From: Neoluteolibacter marinus
GTDB taxonomy: Bacteria; Verrucomicrobiota; Verrucomicrobiia; Verrucomicrobiales; Akkermansiaceae
Length of the DNA stretch: 33,013 nt
Assembly (NCBI RefSeq): GCF_014904755.1
Contig: NZ_JACZFQ010000028.1
Coordinates: forward strand, 1-33,013
Reading direction: 5' to 3'
Below are positions 19,163 to 27,071 of the stretch, in pieces. Made by a program: the position numbers and the translations under genes. A model generated the notes under the pieces. The model was given only the letters and a program-made list of their open reading frames with translations. It made no database searches and had not been told where the DNA came from. Within the stretch, counting starts at the first letter, position 1, and every line of letters starts with the position of its first letter.

Positions 19163-20359
19163 ATGGCCACCCTCTATCGATACACCGACAATCCGCAATG
19201 GTACGCCCGATTCATGGACGCGAACGGCAAGCGCGTATCGAGAGCAACCGGGACAACCAAGAAGCGCGAGGCCGACAAGATTGCAAACGACCTGGAAGCC
19301 AAGGAGCGCGAGAAGAAAGCCGGCGCGTCTCACCTGCCCCGCCAGTTCGCTGTGATCGTGGAAGCCGCCGCGAGGGAAGCCCATGCCGGCGACCTCACCC
19401 TTGCCCGCGCCGAGGAATTGATTGAGCGCCTCCATCGTCTCGCCGATCCGAACTTCCGCGTCGTGTCCCTCGATCAACACCTTGGCGAATGGGTGGCGAC
19501 TCAGGAACGCGACGTGAGTGAAAAGACCGCCCGCATTTACAAGGACATGCGCCGCCGGGTGATTGCTGCCGTTGGCCCGAGGATCGCCGCCGCGCCCGTG
19601 GGAGAGCTCACCAAGCGCGACGTGGAACAGGCACTGTCCAAGATCCACAAGACGAAGGTGAAGGGCACCAAGCGGACGATCACCGCGGCAACCGCCAACA
19701 TGGACCGGAGCGCCCTGCGCCGCGCCCTGCATGCCGCTGTCGAGGCCGGGCTCGCCAAAGCGAACGTTGCCGCCACCGTGCGCCCCCTCACGCAAGACGA
19801 CAGCACGGAGCGAGCACCATTCACCACGGCGGAAGTCCGCGCCATGATCGACAGCGAAAAGACCCCGGACGAATGGAAGGGCGCCATCCTGCTTGCCGCG
19901 CATACCGGCTTGCGACTTGGCGACGTGATCCGACTCGGCCGCGCCCATGTCGAGGGCACCAACCTTGTGATCCGGCCAGAGAAGACGAAGCGCAGCCGCA
20001 AGACCCTTTCCATTCCCCTCTCTCCGCCGGCCCTTGGATGGATCGGCAAGCGCAAGGGTGATTTCTTCCCGACTTTGAAGGGGGTGAAGACTGGCACGCT
20101 ATCGACTCAGTTCACCCGGATCATGGGACGGGCAGGAGTGGCCAGGGACATCACCGAAGCCGGCGACGTGGTGAAGCGCCGGAGCTTCCACAGCCTCCGC
20201 CACAGCTTCACGAGCTGGCTTGCTGATGCCGACGTGCACGCGGACGTGCGCCAGAAGCTCACGGGGCATTCCTCCGCCGGGGTTCATGCGAAATACACCC
20301 ATCACGACGAAGCTCTCGGCCGGGCCGTCGAATTGCTCCCGAGCTTTGGGGCACAGTGA
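19163..20359 (+). CDS. int: Tyrosine recombinase (phage-type integrase)
   Basis: This catalyses integration and, with a directionality factor, excision between the tRNA-Asn att sites. It has 398 residues. The N-terminal 50 (MATLYRY, WYARFMDANGKRVSRATGTT) form an arm-DNA-binding domain, followed by a SAM-like core-binding domain (about 100-205) and the catalytic domain (about 215-398). The catalytic residues are R251 (TGLRLGD), H343 and R346 (FHSLRHS), H369 (LTGHSS) and the nucleophile Y378 (HAKYTHHDEALGRAV). All are present, so the enzyme should be active. It starts 121 bases inside the left repeat and reads inward. Confidence 0.95.
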   Translation: MATLYRYTDNPQWYARFMDANGKRVSRATGTTKKREADKIANDLEAKEREKKAGASHLPRQFAVIVEAAAREAHAGDLTLARAEELIERLHRLADPNFRVVSLDQHLGEWVATQERDVSEKTARIYKDMRRRVIAAVGPRIAAAPVGELTKRDVEQALSKIHKTKVKGTKRTITAATANMDRSALRRALHAAVEAGLAKANVAATVRPLTQDDSTERAPFTTAEVRAMIDSEKTPDEWKGAILLAAHTGLRLGDVIRLGRAHVEGTNLVIRPEKTKRSRKTLSIPLSPPALGWIGKRKGDFFPTLKGVKTGTLSTQFTRIMGRAGVARDITEAGDVVKRRSFHSLRHSFTSWLADADVHADVRQKLTGHSSAGVHAKYTHHDEALGRAVELLPSFGAQ

Positions 20360-20502
20360 TTCGCAACCACAAACCCCGCCGACCCCCGATTCTCAGCGAG
20401 AAAGAGCTACCCGGCACTTCACGGAAATATTCCACTGGCGCGCAAGAACGTCTAAGCACGAGCAAGTTGCCGAGCGACAAGTGATTAGAAAGTGCTGAAT
20501 TC

Positions 20503-21066
20503 ATGGCGACGATTCAACGAGAACCAAGTGGATGCTTTACGGCCATCTGGCGCGATGCGGACGGGAGGCGCCATTCAAGAGCGACAGGCCGAACCGACGA
20601 AGCTTCAGCCTGGGAAATCGCCGCCGCACTGGAAGCAGAGGCCCGATTCTGGGAGGATCATGAGGCCGGGGTCTGGCAGAACCTCGCGGGCGCGGAGTTC
20701 TCGCCGAGTTACCTTCACGCCGTGTTCATCGGCCGGGCTCACATCCCACTTCCGCGCTTCAAGGAGCTGTTAAAGGAAGCAGGGATAAGGTTTGCAGCGC
20801 CTTCGAAGTGGCGAGACCAGCCGAAGCGCCAGCCACGGCCAGGGGAACGGCGATGGCACTGGAATGGCGAGGAACGGACGCTCGACGAGCTTCACGAGAT
20901 CACCGCGGAGGGTGTCACGCGGGCCGCTCTCCGCTTCCGTCTCGATGCCGGGTGGAGTGTGGAAGATGCGATCGCCAAGCCGCCGATGAGTCGGAGCGAG
21001 GCCGGAAAGATGGGAGCGGAGAAGGGCAATGCCACGAGATCGAGAAGGCCACCGCCCCGCACATAG
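20503..21066 (+). CDS. Stand-alone relative of the integrase arm-binding domain with C-terminal HTH-like motif
   Basis: This encodes 187 residues. The first 50 (MATIQRE, FTAIWRDADGRRHSRATGRT) align with the first 50 of the integrase next door, including the shared SRATG, but no catalytic domain follows. The middle contains an Arg/Lys-rich stretch. Residues 125-160 (RTLDELHEITAEGVTRAALRFRLDAGWSVEDAI) form a helix-turn-helix-like unit often seen attached to phage endonucleases and regulators. The protein could bind the arm sites and influence integrase action, as a competitor or a directionality factor. That role is inferred only from the shared domain and position. Confidence 0.7.
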   Translation: MATIQREPSGCFTAIWRDADGRRHSRATGRTDEASAWEIAAALEAEARFWEDHEAGVWQNLAGAEFSPSYLHAVFIGRAHIPLPRFKELLKEAGIRFAAPSKWRDQPKRQPRPGERRWHWNGEERTLDELHEITAEGVTRAALRFRLDAGWSVEDAIAKPPMSRSEAGKMGAEKGNATRSRRPPPRT

Positions 21067-21123
21067 GTAGCCCCCCGCAGCCGCACGCGTCCGCAGCCGT
21101 GATGAGCCGCGACAGGGCTGCCG

Positions 21124-21429
21124 ATGAGCAAACAATCCATCGAAGCCGTCCGCGAGGTACTCAGTATCCTCGATAGCAAGTGCGCCCCCCTGGAAGTGAA
21201 GTGGATGACCTACGCGGTCGCCTCGCACTACTCCGGGCTTTCAACCGCCCTGATCGAAGACCTTGCCCTTTCCGGCGAGATCGTGAGCACCAACGTGCTG
21301 CGCAAAGGCGCATCCCGTGGCCGTCGCCTGATCAAGCGGGAATCCCTCGACGAGTTCATTGAGGCCGGGCTCAACCGCCCGCCCGCCGCCCTGCCGATGA
21401 ACAAGAGCCGGAAAGGGGATGCCGAATGA
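21124..21429 (+). CDS. Excisionase-like helix-turn-helix protein
   Basis: This small protein of 101 residues has a central winged-HTH pattern: WMTYAVASHYSGLSTALIEDL, then a SGEIVSTNVLRKG turn and GRRLIKRESLDEFIEAGL. This is the layout of MerR-like excisionases and element regulators, where a recognition helix is followed by a wing and a DEFI-type end helix. It overlaps the next gene by four bases (ATGA at 21426) and opens a coupled series that runs through the primase and the ATPase. Likely roles are excision or control of this operon; the sequence does not decide between them. Confidence 0.7.
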   Translation: MSKQSIEAVREVLSILDSKCAPLEVKWMTYAVASHYSGLSTALIEDLALSGEIVSTNVLRKGASRGRRLIKRESLDEFIEAGLNRPPAALPMNKSRKGDAE

Positions 21430-21629
21430 CCTCGATCGAAGACCACGGACGATTCCGGGCTGATGTACGCCGCCGCCTCGCATCGACCGAAGGAGAGCCC
21501 GACCCCGCCGAGATCGTGGAAGAGATCCATGCCGAGATCATCGACCGCGGGATTCTGCCGCCACGGAAAGAGAAGGATGCCGAGCGCGTGATTGAGATCC
21601 TCGATCAACTGGAAAGGGGAAGCGAATGA
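21426..21629 (+). CDS. Small acidic protein of unknown function
   Basis: This encodes 67 residues, strongly charged and probably all helical (DPAEIVEEIHAEIIDRGILPP, EKDAERVIEILDQLE). No domain is recognised. It overlaps both the excisionase-like gene upstream and the primase gene downstream by four bases each, so it is translated as part of the replication operon, which supports it being real. Confidence 0.7.
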   Translation: MTSIEDHGRFRADVRRRLASTEGEPDPAEIVEEIHAEIIDRGILPPRKEKDAERVIEILDQLERGSE

Positions 21630-22582
21630 GCGAGCCGCACGACCTATTTGCCGAGGCCAGGGAACGCTACACGATCTTTGATCTATGGCAGACGCTTCGC
21701 CTTCCCGGCGAGCCGAGACGCTCTTGCAACTCGCCATTCCGAGAAGAACGCACGCCTTCCTTCTCGATCTTCGACGACGGAAAGGCATTCAAGGATCACG
21801 GCAGCGGTGAAGGCGGCGACGTGATCGAGTTCATTCGAGTTGCGATCGGTGGCGATCATCGAGCCGTCCGAGACTGGCTTTCCGACCGCAGCGGCAACCC
21901 GCCCCCTGCCCTGCCCCCCCGGCCGGCGCAAGAGCAGCAGCGGGCAAAGGTCATCGAGTGGCCCGCCGAGCTGGTGACAGGCTCCCCCGAGACGTGGAGA
22001 GCATTCAGCACGAAAGCGCGGATTCCCTACGCCGCGACCTGGGCCGCCGTTGAGGCCGGCATTCTGCGGTTCTGCAAGTTGGATGATGGCACGAAGTGCT
22101 TCGTCGTCACTGACAGCGCCAACCGGGCCGGAGAGATTCGGCGACTCGACGGGGGGCTTTTCGGGAAAAGCAAAGCCTATCCGCTCAAGGGAGTTCGGAA
22201 GGAATGGCTACCGGGCGCGGCGATGCTGAGGGGAGCGCCGAAATCCACCGGGGTTTTCCTCACCGAAGGACCGAAGGACTACCTCGCGGCCCTGGGGCTT
22301 TACGCCAGATACCGGCGAGACCACCACGGGCGGAACTCATGGATTCCCGCGGCCGTCCTTGGCGCCAAGTGCAACCGGATTGACCCGGAGCTTGTGCCGT
22401 GGTTCCGAAGCCGCCGCGTCCGCATCACGCCCGATGGCGACAGCGCCGGAGACGAGATGGCGGAGACATGGAAGCGCATTCTGCTAGAGCTTGGCTGCAC
22501 GGTGGATGTCGTCACGATGCCGAGGGGCAAAGACCTCTTCGACGTGGCCGGCGAGATCGAACCGGAGGGCTTGTTCCGATGA
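21626..22582 (+). CDS. Toprim-domain primase with degenerate CHC2-type zinc finger
   Basis: This encodes 318 residues. Residues 28-72 (RRSCNSPFREERTPSFSIF, KAFKDHGSGEGGDVIEFI) follow the DnaG-type zinc-finger layout (compare CPFHDEKTPSF), but only one of the expected Cys/His zinc ligands is evident, so zinc binding is doubtful. A Toprim fold follows at about 210-300: VFLTEGPKDYLAAL supplies the glutamate, and VRITPDGDSAGDEM the DxD motif. No helicase domain is attached; the ATPase encoded next, overlapping by ATGA, probably supplies it. Likely role is priming DNA synthesis for the element. Confidence 0.85.
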   Translation: MSEPHDLFAEARERYTIFDLWQTLRLPGEPRRSCNSPFREERTPSFSIFDDGKAFKDHGSGEGGDVIEFIRVAIGGDHRAVRDWLSDRSGNPPPALPPRPAQEQQRAKVIEWPAELVTGSPETWRAFSTKARIPYAATWAAVEAGILRFCKLDDGTKCFVVTDSANRAGEIRRLDGGLFGKSKAYPLKGVRKEWLPGAAMLRGAPKSTGVFLTEGPKDYLAALGLYARYRRDHHGRNSWIPAAVLGAKCNRIDPELVPWFRSRRVRITPDGDSAGDEMAETWKRILLELGCTVDVVTMPRGKDLFDVAGEIEPEGLFR

Positions 22583-23697
22583 CCCCGGAAATCAAGACGA
22601 CAGCCCCGCCCTTGTCGCTGAGGGAACGCGCCTATGCCTTGCGCTATGACCCCGAGGTGAAGCCGCCGCCCGATGAAGTATGCCTGACGATCGGTGGCGT
22701 CCCTATCGCGGCCCGGGGAAACGTCACGGGAGTTCAAGGCAAGAGCAAGGTGGGCAAGTCCGCTGTGGTTTCCGCCATCCTTGGCGCGGGGCATCGCGGA
22801 GCTTTTGCCGCCACCGGGGACACGCTTTGTCTGGAGTGGGCCGGATCTGACGATGGCGCGATTGTCCATCTCGATACCGAGCAAAGTCGGGCAGACTGGC
22901 ACAACCTTGTTTCGCGTGGGATCATGCGCTCAGGGCTCACCGTCACAAGCCCCCGGCTCGTATCGCTACCGCTGGTAATGTTCGCCCGATCGGAGAGGCT
23001 CGAGATTCTGAAGCTCAGCTTGGCGCATGAGATGGAGGAGCGGGGAGCGGTTGACCTCGTGGTGATCGATGGCATTGCCGATCTATGCGCAAGCCCCAAC
23101 GATGAAGCCGAGGGGCTGCAGTTGATTTCGGAGATCATGGCGTTGGCGCAAAAGTATCACGTCGCCGTGATCTGCGTACTTCACGAGAATCCCGGATCGA
23201 AGGAGGCAAAGACCCGTGGCCACCTTGGCAGCGAGCTGAACCGGAAAGCGTTTGCCAATCTGCGGATCGACAAGGACGCGGAGACCAGCATTTCCACTAT
23301 CTACGGAACCGACATGCGGAGGCGGGACATTCCCAAGGAGCAAGGCTTTTGCTTCGCCTGGGATGACGAAACCGGCATGCACACGTTCCAAGGCAGAGCG
23401 GAGGGAGTGAAGGCCGCGCAACGGGGACTTGATGCCATCACGAAGGCTCGCGCCGAGTGGGCCGCGATCTTCGAGCATGCCGAGGAATTCGGGACAATTG
23501 GAGAATGTCCCGAATTGACACCAGCCGATGCTGCCGAAATTGATCGGGACATTCGCGGGACAGGCGACGCGGTGAAGCCTGAGACGATGAAGAAGAGAAT
23601 GCAGCGAGCTGAAAAGCTTGGCGTTCTAAGGAAGACGAAAGCGGGAACTTGGAGTTTGAGGCCGTCGGGACAATCGGGACATGAGCGGGACAAATAG
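22579..23697 (+). CDS. RecA-like replication ATPase (RepA/AAA_25-type) with C-terminal winged HTH
   Basis: I start this at 22579, where ATG overlaps the primase stop; an in-frame ATG 60 codons upstream lies within the primase. The 372 residues carry Walker A GKSKVGKS at 54-61, Walker B LVVIDG at about 160-165 and VICVLHENPG at 197-206, the layout of RepA-like hexameric helicases. Residues 290-362 form a likely winged HTH (DAVKPETMKKRMQRAEKLGVL, TWSL) that could bind the repeats nearby. The last ten codons and part of the region before them are made of GGGACA repeats, so the origin candidate overlaps the gene's 3' end. Likely role is helicase or initiator for element replication. Confidence 0.85.
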   Translation: MTPEIKTTAPPLSLRERAYALRYDPEVKPPPDEVCLTIGGVPIAARGNVTGVQGKSKVGKSAVVSAILGAGHRGAFAATGDTLCLEWAGSDDGAIVHLDTEQSRADWHNLVSRGIMRSGLTVTSPRLVSLPLVMFARSERLEILKLSLAHEMEERGAVDLVVIDGIADLCASPNDEAEGLQLISEIMALAQKYHVAVICVLHENPGSKEAKTRGHLGSELNRKAFANLRIDKDAETSISTIYGTDMRRRDIPKEQGFCFAWDDETGMHTFQGRAEGVKAAQRGLDAITKARAEWAAIFEHAEEFGTIGECPELTPADAAEIDRDIRGTGDAVKPETMKKRMQRAEKLGVLRKTKAGTWSLRPSGQSGHERDK

Positions 23698-23762
23698 GAA
23701 ATGTCCCGCGCCGGAATCGGGACAGGGACACAGGGGGGTATATATAATACCCCCCGTGTCCC
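23491..23762. other. Iteron and hairpin cluster: candidate replication origin of the element
   Basis: GGGACA or its complement occurs eleven times in 272 bases: 23491, 23546, 23557, 23667, 23676, 23687, 23719 and 23725 forward, and 23506, 23702 and 23757 reverse. Most forward copies read TCGGGACA or GCGGGACA, and neighbours are often 9-11 bases apart, as in iterons. The cluster ends in a strong hairpin (arms 23725-23741 and 23747-23762, 16 pairs with one bulged A, AT-rich tip). Position directly behind primase and ATPase genes recalls the rep-ori layout of staphylococcal pathogenicity islands. The tip could be an unwinding site. The hairpin could also terminate the operon, but no T tract follows it. 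Confidence 0.65.
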
Positions 23763-24019
23763 GACCCGTTCCTTGTGAACCGGAGCAAGTCCGAATCCTC
23801 CTCAGCGAGGCAGCATCCCGGCACCTGCTAGAAGCCGGCGAGTGCTTCATGATCGCCGGGAAGTCATCGCACCCGGAGCAACCGGGCCGGATCGTTCTTC
23901 ACCTGGTCAGCATCCCGAAGCCACAAGCTGACGCCGCGTGCCGTGTCGCACTTGGAACCCATCGGGCGGTGAAGATCCGCCAGCCAGCGACGAAGGGGGC
24001 GCGACAGGATGAGGGATGA
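23756..24019 (+). CDS. Small hypothetical protein after the origin candidate
   Basis: The open frame begins at 23681, but its first 25 codons are made of the iterons and hairpin. I therefore prefer the GTG at 23756 (87 residues), with ATG at 23849 as another option; no convincing Shine-Dalgarno supports any of them. The body (EPEQVRILLSEAASRHLLEAGECFMIAGKSS, RIVLHLVSIPKPQADAACRVALG) has a regular alternation of helix and strand and looks coding. No family is recognised. Confidence 0.5.
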   Translation: MSRPVPCEPEQVRILLSEAASRHLLEAGECFMIAGKSSHPEQPGRIVLHLVSIPKPQADAACRVALGTHRAVKIRQPATKGARQDEG

Positions 24020-24101
24020 GCGAGCGAGAGGCTACCCCCACCCCCCCCGGTCGCGGGTCCTTCCCCCCTTCATCTCCACGCGCGCGACCAGCCCGCATAA
24101 A

Positions 24102-25010
24102 ATGGCTAGGCACAAAACTTCCATGAAGCCCCACACACACGACGACGACGAAAGCCGCTGCCCTGCCCTCTCCGATCGATCCCGGACCTTCGCCAGCATC
24201 GCGCACGCGGCCGCATCGCTGGGGCTCCCCGTCGATGCACTCCGGCTCGCCAAGCATCACGGCTGTCCCGGTTTCCGTCCGAACGGATCGGTCAACGAGC
24301 GCGAGCTTGTCGAGTGGCTCCTGTTCGAGTGCCGGCAATTCTGGTCCGACCCGCTCGCGTCTCTCGGCGAGGATTGGCCGAACTTCCCCGAGGAGGCTCG
24401 CGCATGGCGAGAAACCCCGCCGGAGGGCTGCGGCGCCGCCAGCGTGGACGAGGGCGCCTTCCAATGGCTCCGCCTGCTACATGGTGACGACGTGATGGCC
24501 AGGGCGAAGGAGACCGCCGAGGGCTGGCTCCGCCAAGTCGCGGCCACAGTCCCCGCGCCCCTTCTCGATGGAAGTGCGACATTGCCACCGATCCCGGGCG
24601 ACTGGACCGGCCCGCTTGGCGACCTATGCTTGCCGGCCCGCTTCCCCGCCGCTGTCCCCGCTTGGCGTCTCGACCTTCACCCCTTCAGCGTACTGCAGGC
24701 GGATCGCGTCGAGTTCTGGCAGTGGACCGACATAGGGGTTCGGGATATCGCGGAGATCAACGCAAGACGGATCTACCCCGAGCCGCCGCGCTTTCTCGTG
24801 ATCCGCGACGACGTGGCGGAACAAATGCCGATCAAGCCGCGGAACTGTGCCGACTACCGATTCGATCACAGGCTGTGGGATTCGCAATTCGGAGAGCCCC
24901 GATGTCTGCTCGACTTCCTCCCGCCGGCCACTGACACGAAGCCAGGGGCGAGCCGACCCCGCCGCGGTGCCAGCGAGCCGGCGAAAGCTCGCCAGAAAAC
25001 CAAGAAATGA
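24102..25010 (+). CDS. HTH protein, possible small-terminase (Nu1)-like DNA recognition protein
   Basis: The frame is open from 24009, but its first 31 codons are Pro- and Arg-rich without structure, so I prefer ATG 24102 (302 residues); ATG 24123 is also possible. Residues 28-75 (FASIAHAAASLGLPVDALRLAKHHGCPGFRPNGSVN, then ELVEWLLFE) have the layout of a winged HTH in which a helix pair is followed by a Gly-rich turn and a closing helix. I associate this with small terminase subunits and phage DNA-recognition proteins. The rest (about 110-300) is an unrecognised domain rich in Trp and Pro (EFWQWTDIGVRDIAEINARR). The tail is basic. It overlaps the next gene by four bases. Confidence 0.6.
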   Translation: MARHKTSMKPHTHDDDESRCPALSDRSRTFASIAHAAASLGLPVDALRLAKHHGCPGFRPNGSVNERELVEWLLFECRQFWSDPLASLGEDWPNFPEEARAWRETPPEGCGAASVDEGAFQWLRLLHGDDVMARAKETAEGWLRQVAATVPAPLLDGSATLPPIPGDWTGPLGDLCLPARFPAAVPAWRLDLHPFSVLQADRVEFWQWTDIGVRDIAEINARRIYPEPPRFLVIRDDVAEQMPIKPRNCADYRFDHRLWDSQFGEPRCLLDFLPPATDTKPGASRPRRGASEPAKARQKTKK

Positions 25011-25525
25011 CCGCCCCGAATCCCGCCCACCTGATCCCCGATGCCGCCGCAATTCTCCGCAAGCATCCGGCCACGATCACCGCTTGGATTGAGGAAGGCT
25101 GCCCAGCCGAAGTGACAGCGAAGGGCATCGTTGTTTCTCTGGGCGATGTCATCGCTTGGAGACTCCTTCAACCGGTTCCGCAGCCAGCCCCCGCGGATCG
25201 ATCCGCCGAGCCGAGGCTTCCGGCGATCCTCCGGCCCTGCGCCGAAGTCGAGCCCTTCACCGATCACGCCCGCCGCCGGGAACTATTCGAACGGCCCGGA
25301 GTCCGCGACGAATGGGCGAGACTTGCGGCCGCGGTGAAAAGGCATCTCGCCCCGCTCCCTTCCATCGCCGCGGAGATCCTCGCGGCGACCCATTCGCCCG
25401 AAGCGGCGGAGCGCATCGCTGCCGGGATGCAACACATGGTTGACGATGCGGCTCGAGAGCTGGTTCCTGCCGCGGAGCGCCTCAGTGATCGCCGGATGAA
25501 GCCTCGCCGGAGCCCTACCAAATGA
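25007..25525 (+). CDS. Nu1-like HTH protein (possible terminase small subunit)
   Basis: This encodes 172 residues and is translationally coupled to the preceding gene (ATGA at 25007). Residues 8-50 (LIPDAAAILRKHPATITAWIEEGCPAEV, IVVSLGDVIAWRL) match the winged HTH of Nu1-type small terminase subunits: helix, helix, turn with EGCP, wing, and a closing VIAWRL. The remainder is helical (EWARLAAAVKRHLAPLPSIAAEILAAT, AGMQHMVDDAARELV), as expected for an oligomerising part. With the preceding protein it makes two HTH proteins in tandem. No large terminase is present in the element, so if this recognises a packaging site it must work with a helper phage enzyme. An ordinary transcription regulator is the alternative. 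Confidence 0.6.
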   Translation: MTAPNPAHLIPDAAAILRKHPATITAWIEEGCPAEVTAKGIVVSLGDVIAWRLLQPVPQPAPADRSAEPRLPAILRPCAEVEPFTDHARRRELFERPGVRDEWARLAAAVKRHLAPLPSIAAEILAATHSPEAAERIAAGMQHMVDDAARELVPAAERLSDRRMKPRRSPTK

Positions 25526-25972
25526 GCTTCCAAACGCTGCCGTGGTTGTCCTGCGCCTTTCCGAACCCGTGCCTTGGATTCGCCCCGGACGTGTAGCCCT
25601 CAACCTCGATGATCGTTCCCCGATCGCCCGCGAGCATTGCCCGGCTTGTCTAGAGTCCAACCACGTTTCCCGAGGCGATCCAGAAATGCCACCGCCGAAA
25701 AGATGCGGGCGCCCGCCAGCTACGGCCAAGCATTCGCGGGACAAGGAGCCCGAGCCGGCGCCGGCCCTGGAAGTCTTGACCTCGACCGTCGCCGTGATAA
25801 GCCTTTCGCAGCCGTGGCTGTAACCGCGGCCCGCACTCGACGGCCGGAATAGTCACCCGGTCATGCGGAACCAACAAAGCGAGAATATCGGGTCTCTCCC
25901 GGAATAGTCATGCCTGACCGCGTGGCGAAGGTGTTACAGCACCGCTCCGGGGGAGACCCGTTTTTGTTGAAC
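25526..25972. other. Non-coding stretch with a 12-bp direct repeat
   Basis: No convincing gene is seen. The frame at 25542-25823 contains one CPAC motif but no family resemblance and no regular codon pattern. CCGGAATAGTCA occurs at 25844-25855 and again at 25899-25910. This stretch is the probable promoter region for the two small genes that follow; a packaging site is also possible but nothing proves it. Confidence 0.4.
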
Positions 25973-26302
25973 ATGAAAACGACCAAGAAGAACACGCCGG
26001 AGATCAAGCCGTTGAAGATCACCCTCACGTTGAAGGGGAAAGCAGCACAGCGAGTCAGAGATCACGCCAAGGCCGTCGGGGAACGCCCGGCATCAACGAT
26101 TGCAACGCATGTCTTGTTCGGGTTGCTACTGACCGGAAACGACGAAGAGGCGCAGGAATTCAAGCGCGATTTCGCCGCCCGCTACATCGGGCTTTCCCCG
26201 TCCGCGACATCCGAGCTACACCGTCTCGCCGAGCTGGGCACCGCGGACTACCTGAAACGCTACCGGGCGCAGAAAGCCGCCACCGGAAAGGAGGCCGCAT
26301 GA
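25973..26302 (+). CDS. Small basic protein, possible ribbon-helix-helix
   Basis: I prefer the ATG at 25973 (109 residues); an ATG at 25910 would add 21 residues without structure. Residues 13-50 (PLKITLTLKGKAAQRVRDHAKAVGERPASTIATHVL) fit a beta strand followed by two helices, as in ribbon-helix-helix DNA-binding proteins. The C-terminal half is helical. It overlaps the next gene by four bases. The function is unknown; a regulator of the element is a reasonable guess. Confidence 0.6.
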   Translation: MKTTKKNTPEIKPLKITLTLKGKAAQRVRDHAKAVGERPASTIATHVLFGLLLTGNDEEAQEFKRDFAARYIGLSPSATSELHRLAELGTADYLKRYRAQKAATGKEAA

Positions 26303-26742
26303 ACCGCTCCCCCTTCGCCACGTTCGAACGCTCCCTGAGTGCCGAGGCCCGTCAGAAGCAAGCCGCCGACATCGAGGCAGGGAAGATCGAGGCCCCGCGC
26401 CCGAGGCCAAGGCAAACGAGGAAACGGAAACGGCCAAGCCCCGGCGAGTCCGCGAATCTCTACCTCTCGCCTCGTGTCACCGCCGCGGCCGCGATCACAG
26501 CCGAGCGCGAGGGAGTCGCCACGCACGAAGTCTTGCGCCGTTGGACATTGGCCGCCGCGCTTGAAGATCGCCGGCCAGTGATCGACCCCGGGGTATCTCT
26601 CGCAATCTCCCTCGTGATCGGGAGCAATGCGCTTCCCGAGGATCTGTTCCTCGAGCTGGCCGCCGAAGCCGACCGGCGAGGAATCGCTCCGGCGACGCTC
26701 GCCTTGCAGGCCATTCGTGAAGGGCTGGCGCCCCGACGTTGA
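26299..26742 (+). CDS. Hypothetical protein with basic N-terminus
   Basis: This encodes 147 residues, coupled to the previous gene by an ATGA overlap. Residues 30-48 are a run of Arg, Lys and Pro, typical of a flexible nucleic-acid-binding tail. The segment from about 50 (ANLYLSPRVTAAAAITAEREGVATHEVLRRWTLAAAL) again has a strand-helix-helix look, and a second such unit follows near the C-terminus (DLFLELAAEADRRGIAPATLALQAIREGL). It may be a two-unit RHH-like protein related to its upstream neighbour. No named family is recognised. Confidence 0.6.
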   Translation: MNRSPFATFERSLSAEARQKQAADIEAGKIEAPRPRPRQTRKRKRPSPGESANLYLSPRVTAAAAITAEREGVATHEVLRRWTLAAALEDRRPVIDPGVSLAISLVIGSNALPEDLFLELAAEADRRGIAPATLALQAIREGLAPRR

Positions 26743-26805
26743 AGCCTTCGATCAACTCCTCGTCCTCGACAGGGGGCGGGGCTTTCACTTATCACCAATG
26801 TTGAA

Positions 26806-26997
26806 ATGACTCGCGACAAGGAAACGCCACAAGAGAGGATCACGCGGAGAGCCGCCAGCCTGATCGACAAGACCTTTGAGCTTGAAAACAAGCGGGCGCG
26901 GATGAGAGGCGAAAAGCCCCCGCACCCATCCAAAGCCAAGCGCAAGGCGTCTGGATATGGCCAAGAGTGGAAGCGAACACTGCCGGCCGCGCCTTGA
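26806..26997 (+). CDS. Small basic hypothetical protein
   Basis: This encodes 63 residues, rich in Lys and Arg, with an early helix (ERITRRAASLIDKTFELENKRARM) and a basic tail (KAKRKASGYGQEW). It begins 63 bases after the preceding gene and is followed at once by the terminator at 27008-27033. It is the last rightward gene of the element. The reading is plausible but short. Confidence 0.5.
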   Translation: MTRDKETPQERITRRAASLIDKTFELENKRARMRGEKPPHPSKAKRKASGYGQEWKRTLPAAP

Positions 26998-27007
26998 TGA
27001 ATTCGCG

Positions 27008-27033
27008 CCCCGCCTGCTTCACCGCGGGCGGGG
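27008..27033 (+). terminator. Terminator between the two gene blocks of the element
   Basis: A 7-bp GC stem (CCCCGCC at 27008-27014 with GGCGGGG at 27027-27033) is followed by TTTCGTC on the plus strand. It should end the rightward transcript before it meets the leftward tail block. Confidence 0.65.
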
Positions 27034-27071
27034 TTTCGTCTGCCCGGTAGCCACGAGGGGCAGGGCTACGT

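Noticed and set aside
25542-25823. Plus-strand frame with a CPAC motif in the element gap
   Set aside because: A single CxxC is not enough for a zinc finger, and there is no coupling, no start signal and no family match.
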